From Halocatena pleomorpha (GTDB lineage: Archaea > Halobacteriota > Halobacteria > Halobacteriales > Haloarculaceae), in NCBI RefSeq assembly GCF_003862495.1, contig NZ_RRCH01000028.1, positions 124,001 to 188,000 on the forward strand: a DNA stretch of 64,000 nt, in the 5' to 3' direction. The translations under genes and the position numbers were made by a program. Shown piece by piece: positions 25,873-35,570 of the stretch (the stretch's first letter is position 1; every line of letters starts with the position of its first letter). The notes below the pieces were generated by a model. That model ran no database searches. It was given only the letters and a program-made list of their open reading frames with translations, and had not been told where the DNA came from.

Positions 25873-26862
25873 ATGAAATTTGAAACAAACACAACTGGTT
25901 GTCCGACCATCGCCGTCACTGGGGCTGCCGGTTTCATCGGTAGCCGTGTCGTTGACCGAATACAAGCGGTCCACCCGGAGTGGAACCTAATTGCCTTAGA
26001 TAACTTCTATCGGGGGTCAATCAGGAGGATCGGAGACGTAGACGTACAGCACGTGGATATTCGGAATCGTGACCGGTTGGAAGCGACACTCGACGGAGCA
26101 AATATCGTCATGCATCTGGCAGCCATCAGCGGTGTCGATGGTTGCGATACCAACCGAGATCTGGCGTACAACGTTAACGTTCAAGGAACAGCGAACGTAG
26201 TCTGGTATTGCCGGAAAGCAGGTGCTGGGCTCGTTTTCCCGTACAGCATGGCTGTGCTCGGTGATCCCACGACAACCCCGATCACGGTAAACCTACCACG
26301 GAATCCGTTGAACTGGTATGGCCGAACAAAACTCATCAGTGAGCATACTATCGAAGATATGGTGACTGATGCCTTCCCCGCGCATCTCTATCTCAAATCG
26401 AACATCTACGGTGAACATGAGATCAAGGGGAAGACGATTTCGAAAGAAACGGTCATCAACTTCTTCGTCAACCGAGTGTTCTCCGACCAACCATTGACCG
26501 TTTACGAACCAGGCACACAATCGCGTAATTATATCCACGTGAAAGATGTCGTACGCGCATACCTACGAAGCGGGGAAATACTGCTCGAACAGCTCTCGTC
26601 TGGTGAAACAGGTGTTCATCAGTACGAAATAGCGAGCAATGAAGACCCGAGTGTCATGGAAGTGGCCGAGCTCGTGGCAAAAATCGCTCTGGAGGAGGAA
26701 GGCATCGAGAAAGAGGTTGCTCTCGTCGAAAACCCTCGCTCCAGCGAGACGCTCGTCCCTGATTTTAAGGTCGATACGTCGAAGGCTCACGAAGAGCTCG
26801 GCTGGGAAATCAGACACACCGTTGAGGAGTCGGTTCGGGAACTTATTCGGAAGAAAGCGTAA
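25873..26862 (+). CDS. NAD-dependent nucleotide-sugar epimerase/dehydratase
   Basis: A 329-residue enzyme: VTGAAGFIGSRV (15-26) binds NAD, HLAAISGVDG is the conserved alanine-rich block, FPYSMAVLGDP supplies the catalytic Ser, and YGRTK has Y149 and K153. The SNIYGEHEIKGK and VTVINFF-like regions fit UDP-hexose 4-epimerases and related dehydratases. The exact reaction is unknown. It ends a run of sugar-nucleotide genes (22513-26862) on one strand and is spaced 3 bp from the broken epimerase, so all are likely transcribed together. Confidence 0.85.
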   Translation: MKFETNTTGCPTIAVTGAAGFIGSRVVDRIQAVHPEWNLIALDNFYRGSIRRIGDVDVQHVDIRNRDRLEATLDGANIVMHLAAISGVDGCDTNRDLAYNVNVQGTANVVWYCRKAGAGLVFPYSMAVLGDPTTTPITVNLPRNPLNWYGRTKLISEHTIEDMVTDAFPAHLYLKSNIYGEHEIKGKTISKETVINFFVNRVFSDQPLTVYEPGTQSRNYIHVKDVVRAYLRSGEILLEQLSSGETGVHQYEIASNEDPSVMEVAELVAKIALEEEGIEKEVALVENPRSSETLVPDFKVDTSKAHEELGWEIRHTVEESVRELIRKKA

Positions 26863-27238
26863 CCATCGAGATCGACTTTCGACTTCTATCTTCTCCCATG
26901 AATACAAATTTGGTACATTATTCCCAACTCGGAGATTCATGGCCAATCCGTCTCAGGTGTGGCTCGCTGTGAAAGTCCGCGAGCGCAATATCAATTATAG
27001 AATATAAATTTTATTTCATCAACAATATATACATATGAGATGCTGATTACTACACAATAGATACGTGCTTTCGTGGCTCAACATCCAATTTATTTCTCTG
27101 TTGATACCGATAGCTGATTCAAGAAAACACTAAATTTCATTTTTATGTATGTGAACTACCAACTATCATCGTAGTATACTACAGATAACACCTATTAAAC
27201 GCACCATTACAATAGATACACCCGACAAACCAACAACC
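26863..27238. other. A/T-rich intergenic stretch
   Basis: No gene seen. The last 100 bp before the repeat protein are rich in A and T and likely contain its promoter; no clear box can be singled out. Confidence 0.4.
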
Positions 27239-28771
27239 ATGCCTCAAGGCAAACACGGAGGTAAGCGTGACGAGAGCAGTGAACACATCGAACAGTCTCC
27301 CGAGCAAACGAGTGGTGGGAGCAGCAGCCTCACAGGATTCCAACGAAGAAAATTCCTGAAAGGTATCGGGATCGCAGGTCTTGGTACTTTTTCTGTCACG
27401 GGGATCTCCTCGTCCACAAGCGCGGATAGTAACGATGGCATGGATGTAGAGGGGGACAACGTGTATCTCGTCTTCGGTGCCGATACCTCGTCGGATAACC
27501 TTGATTCGTGGCTAAACAAACGAATGGATGATGTATCAAGTAATTCATCAACCCCTTATCTCCGGTATCAGGACGTCTCGCAGTTGAATGTCGCTGTTCG
27601 GGGGCTAGCCGTATCCATCTCTATCGACGGCGGGGAGGCACAGGCACTCCAGCGCACAATCCAGAAGAATTCGAACTTTCAGGCTGGAGAGGATCCTCGA
27701 TCGATGTCTGAAAGTAATGAGGAGAGGGAGGAGACGTTTACGAACATTGGAAACATCTACGTCATCTTAGCGGAGGAAACCGAACAGCACAAGTTCAACG
27801 GCTGGCATGTTAGCGGCGAAACATACCAACCCGACTATAACGAGAACACCGAGATTGATCAGGAACAAGACGTAGATCAGATCAACTTTAGCCTGCAGGC
27901 AGCAGCGATTTCGATCGCTGAGGGCGGAAGTCGCTCTAGGGCGCGTCAGCAGAATTTCCAGAAAAACAAGAACCTTCAGGCTGCGAGCGCGTTCTCTGAG
28001 AACAGCAAGAAAGATCACCGCTACCGCGGTGAATCCTTGAACAGTCAGTCTCAGGTTGTCAACCAGGCGAACATTTCCTTACAAGGTGTTGCAATCGCGA
28101 TTGCCGTCGGAGAGGGAAGCGTTGCGAAGGCATTGCAGGTAAGCCGTCAGATCAATAAGAATGCCCAGATCAAAGACGGACCAGTAGCCTTCGAACCGAT
28201 GTCAATCAAGGAGTTCGCAGCAAACGCCGAGATGGACGGCGATTACTCGGACTCGGACGTGAAGCGGGCAAAAGATGGTTCGTCCCAGCGGAATAACCGT
28301 GGTGACACCAACGGTATCGCGCAGTTCCAAGACAGTTTCCAGACGAACATCAACGCCCAACTCCTAGCTCTCGCTGTCGCGATTGACGAAAGCGAGGCCA
28401 ACGCCACCCAGGCCAGCTACCAAGGTAACTTCAACGCGCAGATCCTGGAGTCAAACGGAAACAACGTCAGGCCAGAGAGCACCGAACTCGTTACTGCAAT
28501 GAACGGAAAGAAGATGAAGGACGGCGCTTGGGGTGCTGACTACAAGAAGAAGGACAACCCCATTGAAAACAACTCCATCGAAAATTTCACGCAGGCTCAG
28601 GTTGTCAGGCAGTTGAATGTGAACGCGCAGTTCCTAGCGGTCGCCGTTGCCATCGGTCAAGGAGCCGCAACGGCGGAACAGCTCAACTTCCAGCGCAATA
28701 AGAACGTTCAGGTTTGCAAAACAGACGGTGACGTCAAGCGCGACAAAAAGAAGCGCAAGGTAGACTGTTAA
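27239..28771 (+). CDS. Tat-exported protein with five curlin-like Q/N/A repeats
   Basis: A 510-residue exported protein. FQRRKFLKGIGIAGLGTFSV (34-53) is a Tat signal. The mature part has five repeats of about 37 residues, near 112-148, 211-247, 272-310, 363-401 and 455-491. Each follows QxN-x-x-x-Q-x-A-hydrophobic/Ala strand, then a Gly/Glu turn (GGEAQA, GGSRSR, GEGSVA, DESEAN, GQGAAT), then Q-x-x-x-Q-x-N-x-NxQ. The linkers are polar and charged. Alternating Ala/Ile with ladders of Gln and Asn resembles curlin repeats (SxxxxxQxGxxNxAxxxQ), so a beta-solenoid or amyloid-forming surface fibre is suggested. Two NVYLVFGAD / NIYVILAEE segments (74-82, 172-180) precede repeats 1 and 2. No homolog recognised with certainty. 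Confidence 0.8.
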   Translation: MPQGKHGGKRDESSEHIEQSPEQTSGGSSSLTGFQRRKFLKGIGIAGLGTFSVTGISSSTSADSNDGMDVEGDNVYLVFGADTSSDNLDSWLNKRMDDVSSNSSTPYLRYQDVSQLNVAVRGLAVSISIDGGEAQALQRTIQKNSNFQAGEDPRSMSESNEEREETFTNIGNIYVILAEETEQHKFNGWHVSGETYQPDYNENTEIDQEQDVDQINFSLQAAAISIAEGGSRSRARQQNFQKNKNLQAASAFSENSKKDHRYRGESLNSQSQVVNQANISLQGVAIAIAVGEGSVAKALQVSRQINKNAQIKDGPVAFEPMSIKEFAANAEMDGDYSDSDVKRAKDGSSQRNNRGDTNGIAQFQDSFQTNINAQLLALAVAIDESEANATQASYQGNFNAQILESNGNNVRPESTELVTAMNGKKMKDGAWGADYKKKDNPIENNSIENFTQAQVVRQLNVNAQFLAVAVAIGQGAATAEQLNFQRNKNVQVCKTDGDVKRDKKKRKVDC

Positions 28772-28882
28772 CGGACGAAAATAGTAGCAGTCATTTATAT
28801 TATATTTTTTAAATATATTAAAACTATGGAATGTATGTACGCTTCGGAAATAGACTGTTAGGGAGCAAGCTGTCGAGATAAC

Positions 28883-29352
28883 TTACATACTGCGGACTTC
28901 CACGTAGGAAGTCAGCTCAAAACGTGGCATCGACACGTAACCGAAACGATCGACACGCTCAATTCTGCTATCTATATTGCAGTCGAATGTCTCTTCGGCA
29001 CGGCGGTTGAGGAAGATTCGACTTCGTGGTTATCGCAAGTGATCTATACGGCGAGGACTCACGGAGCGTCAAGGCGAACACGTTTTTGAACGAACAGTTC
29101 GACTGGCTTGTAGAACAGGAGATCCCGGCATACGCTTCCTCCGGCAACCACGATCCTGTTGGAAGTGCAACCGACTACGTCAGTCTACCGGACAACGTCC
29201 ACGAATTCGACCACAAGGAGCCGGAAAAGCTCTACTATCCGACGAAGATTCACTGAAAGCCAGAATCTGGGGACAGTCCTATCGCAATCGCCCCGAAAGC
29301 CGCTCGATGTATCGTCGATTCACGTCAGCCGACGACCGCCTGAATGAGACCG
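28883..29352 (+). pseudogene. SbcD/Mre11-like metallophosphoesterase, frameshifted
   Basis: Three frames must be joined. The first gives LHTADFHVGSQLKTW and EECLF-like text around 28883-29000 (metal motif I, D and H). The second gives VIASDLYGEDSRSVKA (motif II) and ASSGNHDPVGSATDYV (motif III) up to the stop at 29254-29256. The third gives ARIWGQSYRNRPESRSMYRR and FTSADDRL, ending in unrelated sequence near 29352. Two frameshifts, no clear start codon and no capping or C-terminal domain: it is dead. The intact family consists of Mn-dependent DNA-end nucleases or related phosphoesterases used in DNA repair. Nothing readable follows up to 30174. Confidence 0.75.
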
Positions 29353-30174
29353 ATCGCACGATCATCGATGCACTGCAGGGCGGGCGCGAAACAACGGGCG
29401 CGCCGACACACCCGATAAACATCCCCAGACAATCCGTGACTGACTCCGATGGTTGCGTGTGTGGGACTACGCAAGTTACTATTACGGGCCGGCCGCGTTG
29501 CACGGACTCGTCGAGTGAGAGCGAGGGGCAGTGTTCGCGTGTCTTCTAAGGTGATCGTCTTCTGTGCAAGAACATCTATTGGTAAATCCGTCTCTCTAGA
29601 GCCTGCTTTCACCACCCACCACCCCACGGTCCGAGAGACGCCGCACGATTGATCTGATTTTCCCGCACCACATGGAGTACAGATAGAAATAAAATATATT
29701 TTATGGGACTAGTTTCTGGACAATTTCAGTGGTTGCAGTGATTTACCCGTCTTGATCGCAACTGTTCGTCGAGAATCGGCTTCGTCTCAAAATGTTGAAG
29801 GAAATGGTTGTTTAATGGTCAAAAACTGTCATCATCTCGGCTAATGAATGGTCCTTATGAGAAAGGCGCTGTCAACTAAGGTGTCTGGACCGTTACAGTA
29901 TAATGTTGTCTATCAAACTGATATGTTTCTCCTTCCGGTCTTGGTAAATGAGTGGCTTTTGCAGCCTGAAGTCGTCTAAGTAGAATTTCTACTACATAAT
30001 CCATCTCGATATTTATCTCGCCAAACTACGTTTCTCTACTTCATATAACCATTAGAGGGAATAGTATCTATCGAATACTATGAGGAAGATTGGTAAGTTT
30101 TACTATGTCTATTAACTCATATAGTCAGACAGTATTCAATCGGATTTAACTCGGATACGAACTCATTGCTACCA
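29353..30174. other. Gene-free stretch
   Basis: A short open run near 29448-29518 reads WDYASYYYGPAALHGLVE then stops; it looks like the end of some protein but has no readable start and was not recognised. From 29650 onward the DNA is A/T-rich and without a gene. Confidence 0.35.
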
Positions 30175-30519
30175 ATGTCTGGACTTACGGCCGAGCTTCG
30201 ACGTGAACTGGAATCACATCTCAGTGCGAGCGCGATTACTAGTCTCGAAGCGGGTGAACTTGCACTCTTTGTGATGGAACCAGAGTGTGCATTCTTTCGC
30301 TTCGACAGCGGGACGTACGAGCGGGCAGATGTGTATTTCAGTATGCCGATTGACAATTCTCCACACCCCCAGCATCTCAAGGACAAGGCGTTCGCCACAC
30401 AAGTGGAATTAACGACAGCTGCCGACATCCACGCCCGTCTTCGCGAGCTAGACCAGATCTACGTTTGTGATGTAGCGGTGGGCTTCAACGACCCCTCAGC
30501 AGCGACCCAATCGGAGTGA
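30175..30519 (+). CDS. Small haloarchaeal protein of unknown function
   Basis: A 114-residue acidic soluble protein from the ATG at 30175 (a TTG at 30166 is possible). It starts MSGLTAELRRELESHLSAS, has a central EPECAFFRFDSGTYERADVY segment and ends with ELDQIYVCDVAVGFND. No signal peptide, membrane helix or metal motif is seen. Composition and frame use match real haloarchaeal genes. It converges with the large multicopper oxidase, about 250 bp away. Function not recognised. Confidence 0.55.
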   Translation: MSGLTAELRRELESHLSASAITSLEAGELALFVMEPECAFFRFDSGTYERADVYFSMPIDNSPHPQHLKDKAFATQVELTTAADIHARLRELDQIYVCDVAVGFNDPSAATQSE

Positions 30520-30770
30520 CGACCTACCCAGAGTATATTTGATCGTGATAATTGGTGTGCTGGTGAACACGGTGATACTGCGTCTGCAGGTTTCAGCTGC
30601 CGTTGTTCATGCGTATAGGGCTCACCTGCCAATTTCTCCAGTTGATCATCACTTGCGTCGCTCACGTGATCACCACTCGGTGGTTCATTGCCCTGTTGGA
30701 GACGATCACGATGGCGTTTCAATCACAAAATATGGTTGTTCTGGTGCGGTCGAACGGTCGTTTCTTCCCT

Positions 30771-33700
30771 TTATTGATTACTGGTCTCCTGAAGATGTGC
30801 GACAGTTTTGATCGAGTTATTCGTCGTGTTATTTAACAGCGTATCGAGGTTGGTCGATGTCGAGTTATGTAGTTGCTGCTGGAACGACTTGCCACCCGAT
30901 ATCCTGTGCGTTGTGTCTGTGTCTGTGTCGACGACGAGCGTGGGCGGTGCGGTGTTGGTTGCCGGCTTGACCGTTACATCGGTTCCGGCGTGTGCACCGA
31001 CTGTCTCACCGTAGAGAGCAATATCTGCGGTCGAGAGGTCGGTGATAGTCTTCTGTTCGGGGGTATTCATGAAGATATAGACGGCACCAGCGTTCGGCCC
31101 GCCGATAGTGCTCTCGGGCACGCCGACCACGAGATCAGTGGTTCCCGTCTCGGTAAGATCACCGCTGGCAACGTTCCAGCCAAGTCTATCTGCCGGCCGA
31201 AGGTCGGCTTTCGGTGCGTTCTCGGGTAGCGGTTGTATGGGTGTGGCGAATTCGTCCGGATTCCTTCCGACGCGGAAGATGCCCCAGAATCCACCTTCAA
31301 GCCGCCGGCGTTCTTTGAGTTCGCCGTACAGGAAATCGCCGGGACACTCAGCGAGTCCACCAGCACCGCTGACCATGTCCAACTGATCGGCACTCCCAAC
31401 CGTAAACCTATCATCAACACCGATGATTGGGGAGTCGGCTACTTGGGTGAAGCGTCGCCACTGGTGTTCCGACAGGTGGAATGAGAGGCCACGCGCTTTA
31501 TCAGCCATCTTACCGACGAGGAACCTGACGTCGTCACCGACCAACGCCTTGGGGAGTGGCGTTGCGGGATCACCGTGTGATTCCGAGTCGAAGACGAGAT
31601 GTTGATCGTCGGGCCCCGTCTGGAAGCGCCGGATAAATGGTTCTGAACGGTTGTTGATGGCTGGGTAGCCCTGATCCTCGCGATCACCGATCTGATTACA
31701 AGGGGCGTCGGCGTTCTCGGTGTCTGGGCCTGGTGGGACGACACAATTATCTGGATAATCACGATTGATGATGTATCTAGCGTCGCTCATCTGCAGCGTG
31801 AATTCCCGTCTATCTGCCCCATGCGGATTCTTGAGCATTGTACTGTCGCCTGCTGGGAGCGGCTCAGCCGTCACGGGATCAAGCCACGTCGTGTCTGGTG
31901 GTGTGACCACGAGTCCACCGAAGGCACCATGGTGGCGATGACTTCGTATGTCTGCGGTGTCCCAAAGTGCGACGAAGGGGTGATCTTGGTGCGGTGACCA
32001 CCGATATGTAATCGTTTCGCCTGGCGCGATCGTCTGGTCGAAATTGAACCCGACGGTTGCCCCGTCCGACCCGTTCACGTCGTAATCAGTATGCAGAGCG
32101 TGCAGCGAAATCCGATTCGAGGGCTCCCATGGCCGTTCGATCCGCATTAACGGGTGTGCGTGGTCGGCGTCAAGTTCGCACGGTAGTTCGTTCGTGAGAT
32201 TGATCTCGAGACAATCACCCTCGTTTGCCCGGATGATCAGCGGTTCGGCGGGCCGGTCGCCGCACTTGATATCCTCGACGTGTTCATCGAGTGCGAAGAT
32301 GATGCCACAGGGATCGTGGTCGCCGTACCCGTTGAACTCGATTTCCGTTTGGAACGCCGTCACGTTAACCTGCCGCACCGGCGCATTATCCGAACAGGGG
32401 TCGCCTGGATCTGGGGCTTTCGGCGGCTTCGTGCCGACGTTCTTGTTCTGCCGGGCATTCTTATCCGGCGGGAACACCTGCTCGTCGTTCTCGTCGTACA
32501 GTAGCTTCGCCTCGTACCCAAGGCGTTTGAGCCGTTTGAAGCCAAGGAATGGTGCGAAGTGACCCATTCGCCGTAGATCGGTCTTGGTGATGGGGTCGCC
32601 TTTCGGCGGGCCACGATCGGGGAGGGGCTTGAGATGCGGTGTTTTGGCGTCGAACACGCGATGAATCCCCCACATACCGGTCCAAAGATCATCGACGACA
32701 GCCGAGCCGTAGAGATAGTCTTGCACCGGCAGTCCGAACGGGTTGTTCATTCGCTTGAAGTCAGTGTCATCGTCCATGTGGGGTGGGTCAATGAAGAACG
32801 TGAACTGTTCGGAGGTGCCGATGATGTTCGAGACGGTGTCCTCGACGGCCAATCCCTCCGTCTCGAAGAACCGACCGTGCAGTTGGAAATTGTGCTGTTC
32901 TTCCCAGACGCCCTGAATCAGCCGAATCCGGATCGGGTCGTTCGAATACGCTTCGAGGACTGGAGTCGCTGGATCACCATGGACGGCAGAACTGAACGAA
33001 TACGCCGGATCGGGATCGCCGCGCTGGTAAACCGGTGTATTCCGGAGATTGATCGCCATCGTCCCACCGTTCTCGTTGTGTTCTTCCTCGTTGTTGATGA
33101 ACTCTCCCTTGCGATTAACGAGTTGCGCGAAGTCCTGGTAGTGGAGACAGAATTCCCGAAAGTCGTTCTGGCCCTCCGGCCGTTTGATAATCGCCTGTGA
33201 ACCACTCTTGATAGGGCTGCCCGAATATGGATCAAGGTACTCTGAACCCTCGGGTTCGACGATAAGAGCACAGAACTCTCCGTGCATGGCGTCGTCGATG
33301 CCGAAGATGTGATCGTGGAAGTAGATCGGGCCTTCCTCGTCGGCGTACCACCGGTAGGTCCGCTGTTGTCCGGGTTCAGTATCCTGATCGTAGTTGAAGC
33401 CCATTGCAAGCGAGTCCGAGCCCAGCAGATCGAAGCTCACAAAATGTGGGTGAATCGAGACCGGCCGTTCAGTCTCGTTTTTGACCGTTATCTCAACACA
33501 GTCTCCGACGTTCGCGCGAATGAACAACGGTTCGGGATTGAGCTCGCCGTTCCGAATCGCGTCGGCGTCTTCCTCAAGAACGTAGATGATTCCTTCGGGA
33601 TCGTGATCGCCATTGTCGTTATAGACGATGTCAGCGGGAAGCACTACGATCGTGTATTCTTTCACCGGAGCGTCTTTGCCAGCGGGCGGACCGCCGAATG

Positions 33701-35570
33701 CGGTGTTATCGATAAAGGGATCACACGGGTCGGCGTAGGGTGCGCCTGGTTGAATGTCACCGAGTGCCTGTTTTTCTTCAGGAGTGGGCTGCCGGCCAGT
33801 TACCGGCGGATTTGGTCCTGTTGTCTGAGGTGAGTCTGGGGGCGGACTTCCAACTTCTGCAGGGACGAAGTCCGGAAAGCCAGGGATTGGCGAGTCGTCC
33901 GGCAAGATCCCTTCCCTGAACGGCACCTCATCAGGCACTGGTTTGTTGGCGATTGTGGTGTTCGGCAGTGGCTTGAGACCACACTGTTCCTTATCGAAGA
34001 TACGGAAGCCGGCCCACATCCCCTCGCCATAGTGGGGGAACAAGTGACAGTGGAAGATATTATCCCCCGCCGTTCCGTGCGCTCCGCCGGCCCCGATTTC
34101 GAACGCCTCCTCGAAGGTCATATCCGGGCGAACTGTCTCGATAGGCCCAGACGCCTCTGATCCCTGCGCTTCGCCGTGTCCGGCGACGAAAAAGACGGGA
34201 TAAGTTGCCCCAAGACCGAGTGTCTGGGAGTCGATCGTGTCCGAATCCGTTCGACCTGGGATTGTCTTCCACCGATGTGCGTGCAAGTGATGGACGTGGT
34301 TTTCCTCGGTTGAGGCACCGACCGCGACGAACTTCATCGGGTCGCCCTTGTAGACGGGATACATGTTGTCCCCGCCACCAGGATCGCCGTTCACCCACGA
34401 GTTGTAGAAAAATTCTTCCAAGAGAGCCGTGTCGAGGTCGGGTGTTTCCGGTAAGTCCGGATCGGCGCGCTGACCAGTCGAATCAGCGCGATAGTTGATC
34501 GCGTGCACGGTCTGCTCCGTATCCGACTCGGGAAACGTCAGATCCGGATCCATCCCTTCAGGCGTGTGGTAGTGCGCAACGATCTCCCGGTAGCTGGTGC
34601 CCATAAATTCGGGATCGTGGATGTCTGCCTGAATTCCACTCCGCAGCTCCTTCCCGGTAAATGGGTCTGTCCACGTCGCTCCTTCGGGTTCGACAACTAG
34701 TGTGCCGAACAGGCCTTTCGAGAGGAGGTTTGCCTTTTGTGGTGGCTCCGCAGCGCTGTCCATCGCAGGATTCGCCAAGTCATAGAAGAAGTGGCCACCC
34801 TGATGGCTCGCGAACCAACGATACGTAATGGAGTCACCGGGCGCAACGGTCGTATCCGGGTTAAAACCGACTTTCGCCCCGTCGGAGTCTTTGACGTTGT
34901 ACGGAAGACTCGTCTGGTGGATCGACGCGTGACGATCCAGATGATTGATGAACTCGATTTCGACGAGATCACCCTCGTTCGCACGAATCACGAGCGGTCG
35001 GAGGACTGAAGTCGGAACGTCCTCGTGGTTATCGTCTTCACACCGATCCTCACCGTGCGTGATATCGAAGTCACACTCGACCTCATCGGTATCCGCACAC
35101 CGGTCTTTCTTATTGTTGTGCGCTCCCTTTTTGTGTTTCTTTCCTTTCCTGTCCTTTTTCTCCCGTCTAACGCTTGAGTAGAAGTCGAATCGCTCGTCAT
35201 CGTCGTCAGCCGCCTCGAACCCCTCATCGGGGAACGTGCCGGACGCCTCACGGGCGGCCTCCAAATCCTCATCGAGGACATACATCACCCCTTTGGGCTG
35301 ATGGAGTCCAAATCGATTATAGGGGATATCCACAGAAATCGCGTGTACTGTGAATGTGCGCACTTTCCCATTCTTAGCAGGCTCATCCGGAACCCTAGCA
35401 AGGATGTCCTCCGGGAGCACGGAATTGGCTAGATTCAGATTACTGATTCCCGTCGCAAGCGCACTGCCCCCCGCGAGAAACGACCGCCGCGAGGTATGGA
35501 CCTGATCGACGGCAGGTGAAGTATCCGTCGTGTTACTATCCAGTTCATCATTGGTTGATTCTTTTCTCAT
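30771..35570 (-). CDS. Giant three-module multicopper oxidase with FG-GAP-like end
   Basis: A 1599-residue Tat-exported protein (SRRSFLAGGSALATG, 27-41). Three related cupredoxin modules lie near 70-530, 640-975 and 1065-1435; each begins with a HDPxGIIYxLxE-type strand and an RANxGDxxEI strand. Module 1 has HVHHLHAHRW (425-434) and FHCHLFPHYGEGMW (506-519), which contains Cys508, His513 and Met518 of a type 1 copper site. Module 2 has HPH (707-709) and HDH (752-754). So all four classic copper motifs exist, but the late pair precedes the early pair. Module 3 keeps only scattered His. A Lys/Asp-rich insert lies at 120-185 and an FG-GAP-like repeat (DLVVGVPESTIGGPNAGAVY) near 1479-1498. Such enzymes oxidise phenols or metals outside the cell; manganese oxidases of MnxG/MofA type are also very large. 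Substrate unknown. Confidence 0.85.
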   Translation of the reverse strand: MRKESTNDELDSNTTDTSPAVDQVHTSRRSFLAGGSALATGISNLNLANSVLPEDILARVPDEPAKNGKVRTFTVHAISVDIPYNRFGLHQPKGVMYVLDEDLEAAREASGTFPDEGFEAADDDDERFDFYSSVRREKKDRKGKKHKKGAHNNKKDRCADTDEVECDFDITHGEDRCEDDNHEDVPTSVLRPLVIRANEGDLVEIEFINHLDRHASIHQTSLPYNVKDSDGAKVGFNPDTTVAPGDSITYRWFASHQGGHFFYDLANPAMDSAAEPPQKANLLSKGLFGTLVVEPEGATWTDPFTGKELRSGIQADIHDPEFMGTSYREIVAHYHTPEGMDPDLTFPESDTEQTVHAINYRADSTGQRADPDLPETPDLDTALLEEFFYNSWVNGDPGGGDNMYPVYKGDPMKFVAVGASTEENHVHHLHAHRWKTIPGRTDSDTIDSQTLGLGATYPVFFVAGHGEAQGSEASGPIETVRPDMTFEEAFEIGAGGAHGTAGDNIFHCHLFPHYGEGMWAGFRIFDKEQCGLKPLPNTTIANKPVPDEVPFREGILPDDSPIPGFPDFVPAEVGSPPPDSPQTTGPNPPVTGRQPTPEEKQALGDIQPGAPYADPCDPFIDNTAFGGPPAGKDAPVKEYTIVVLPADIVYNDNGDHDPEGIIYVLEEDADAIRNGELNPEPLFIRANVGDCVEITVKNETERPVSIHPHFVSFDLLGSDSLAMGFNYDQDTEPGQQRTYRWYADEEGPIYFHDHIFGIDDAMHGEFCALIVEPEGSEYLDPYSGSPIKSGSQAIIKRPEGQNDFREFCLHYQDFAQLVNRKGEFINNEEEHNENGGTMAINLRNTPVYQRGDPDPAYSFSSAVHGDPATPVLEAYSNDPIRIRLIQGVWEEQHNFQLHGRFFETEGLAVEDTVSNIIGTSEQFTFFIDPPHMDDDTDFKRMNNPFGLPVQDYLYGSAVVDDLWTGMWGIHRVFDAKTPHLKPLPDRGPPKGDPITKTDLRRMGHFAPFLGFKRLKRLGYEAKLLYDENDEQVFPPDKNARQNKNVGTKPPKAPDPGDPCSDNAPVRQVNVTAFQTEIEFNGYGDHDPCGIIFALDEHVEDIKCGDRPAEPLIIRANEGDCLEINLTNELPCELDADHAHPLMRIERPWEPSNRISLHALHTDYDVNGSDGATVGFNFDQTIAPGETITYRWSPHQDHPFVALWDTADIRSHRHHGAFGGLVVTPPDTTWLDPVTAEPLPAGDSTMLKNPHGADRREFTLQMSDARYIINRDYPDNCVVPPGPDTENADAPCNQIGDREDQGYPAINNRSEPFIRRFQTGPDDQHLVFDSESHGDPATPLPKALVGDDVRFLVGKMADKARGLSFHLSEHQWRRFTQVADSPIIGVDDRFTVGSADQLDMVSGAGGLAECPGDFLYGELKERRRLEGGFWGIFRVGRNPDEFATPIQPLPENAPKADLRPADRLGWNVASGDLTETGTTDLVVGVPESTIGGPNAGAVYIFMNTPEQKTITDLSTADIALYGETVGAHAGTDVTVKPATNTAPPTLVVDTDTDTTHRISGGKSFQQQLHNSTSTNLDTLLNNTTNNSIKTVAHLQETSNQ

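Noticed and set aside
32634-33200. 188-codon open frame on the plus strand
   Set aside because: Antisense to the multicopper oxidase, whose motifs prove the minus strand to be coding.
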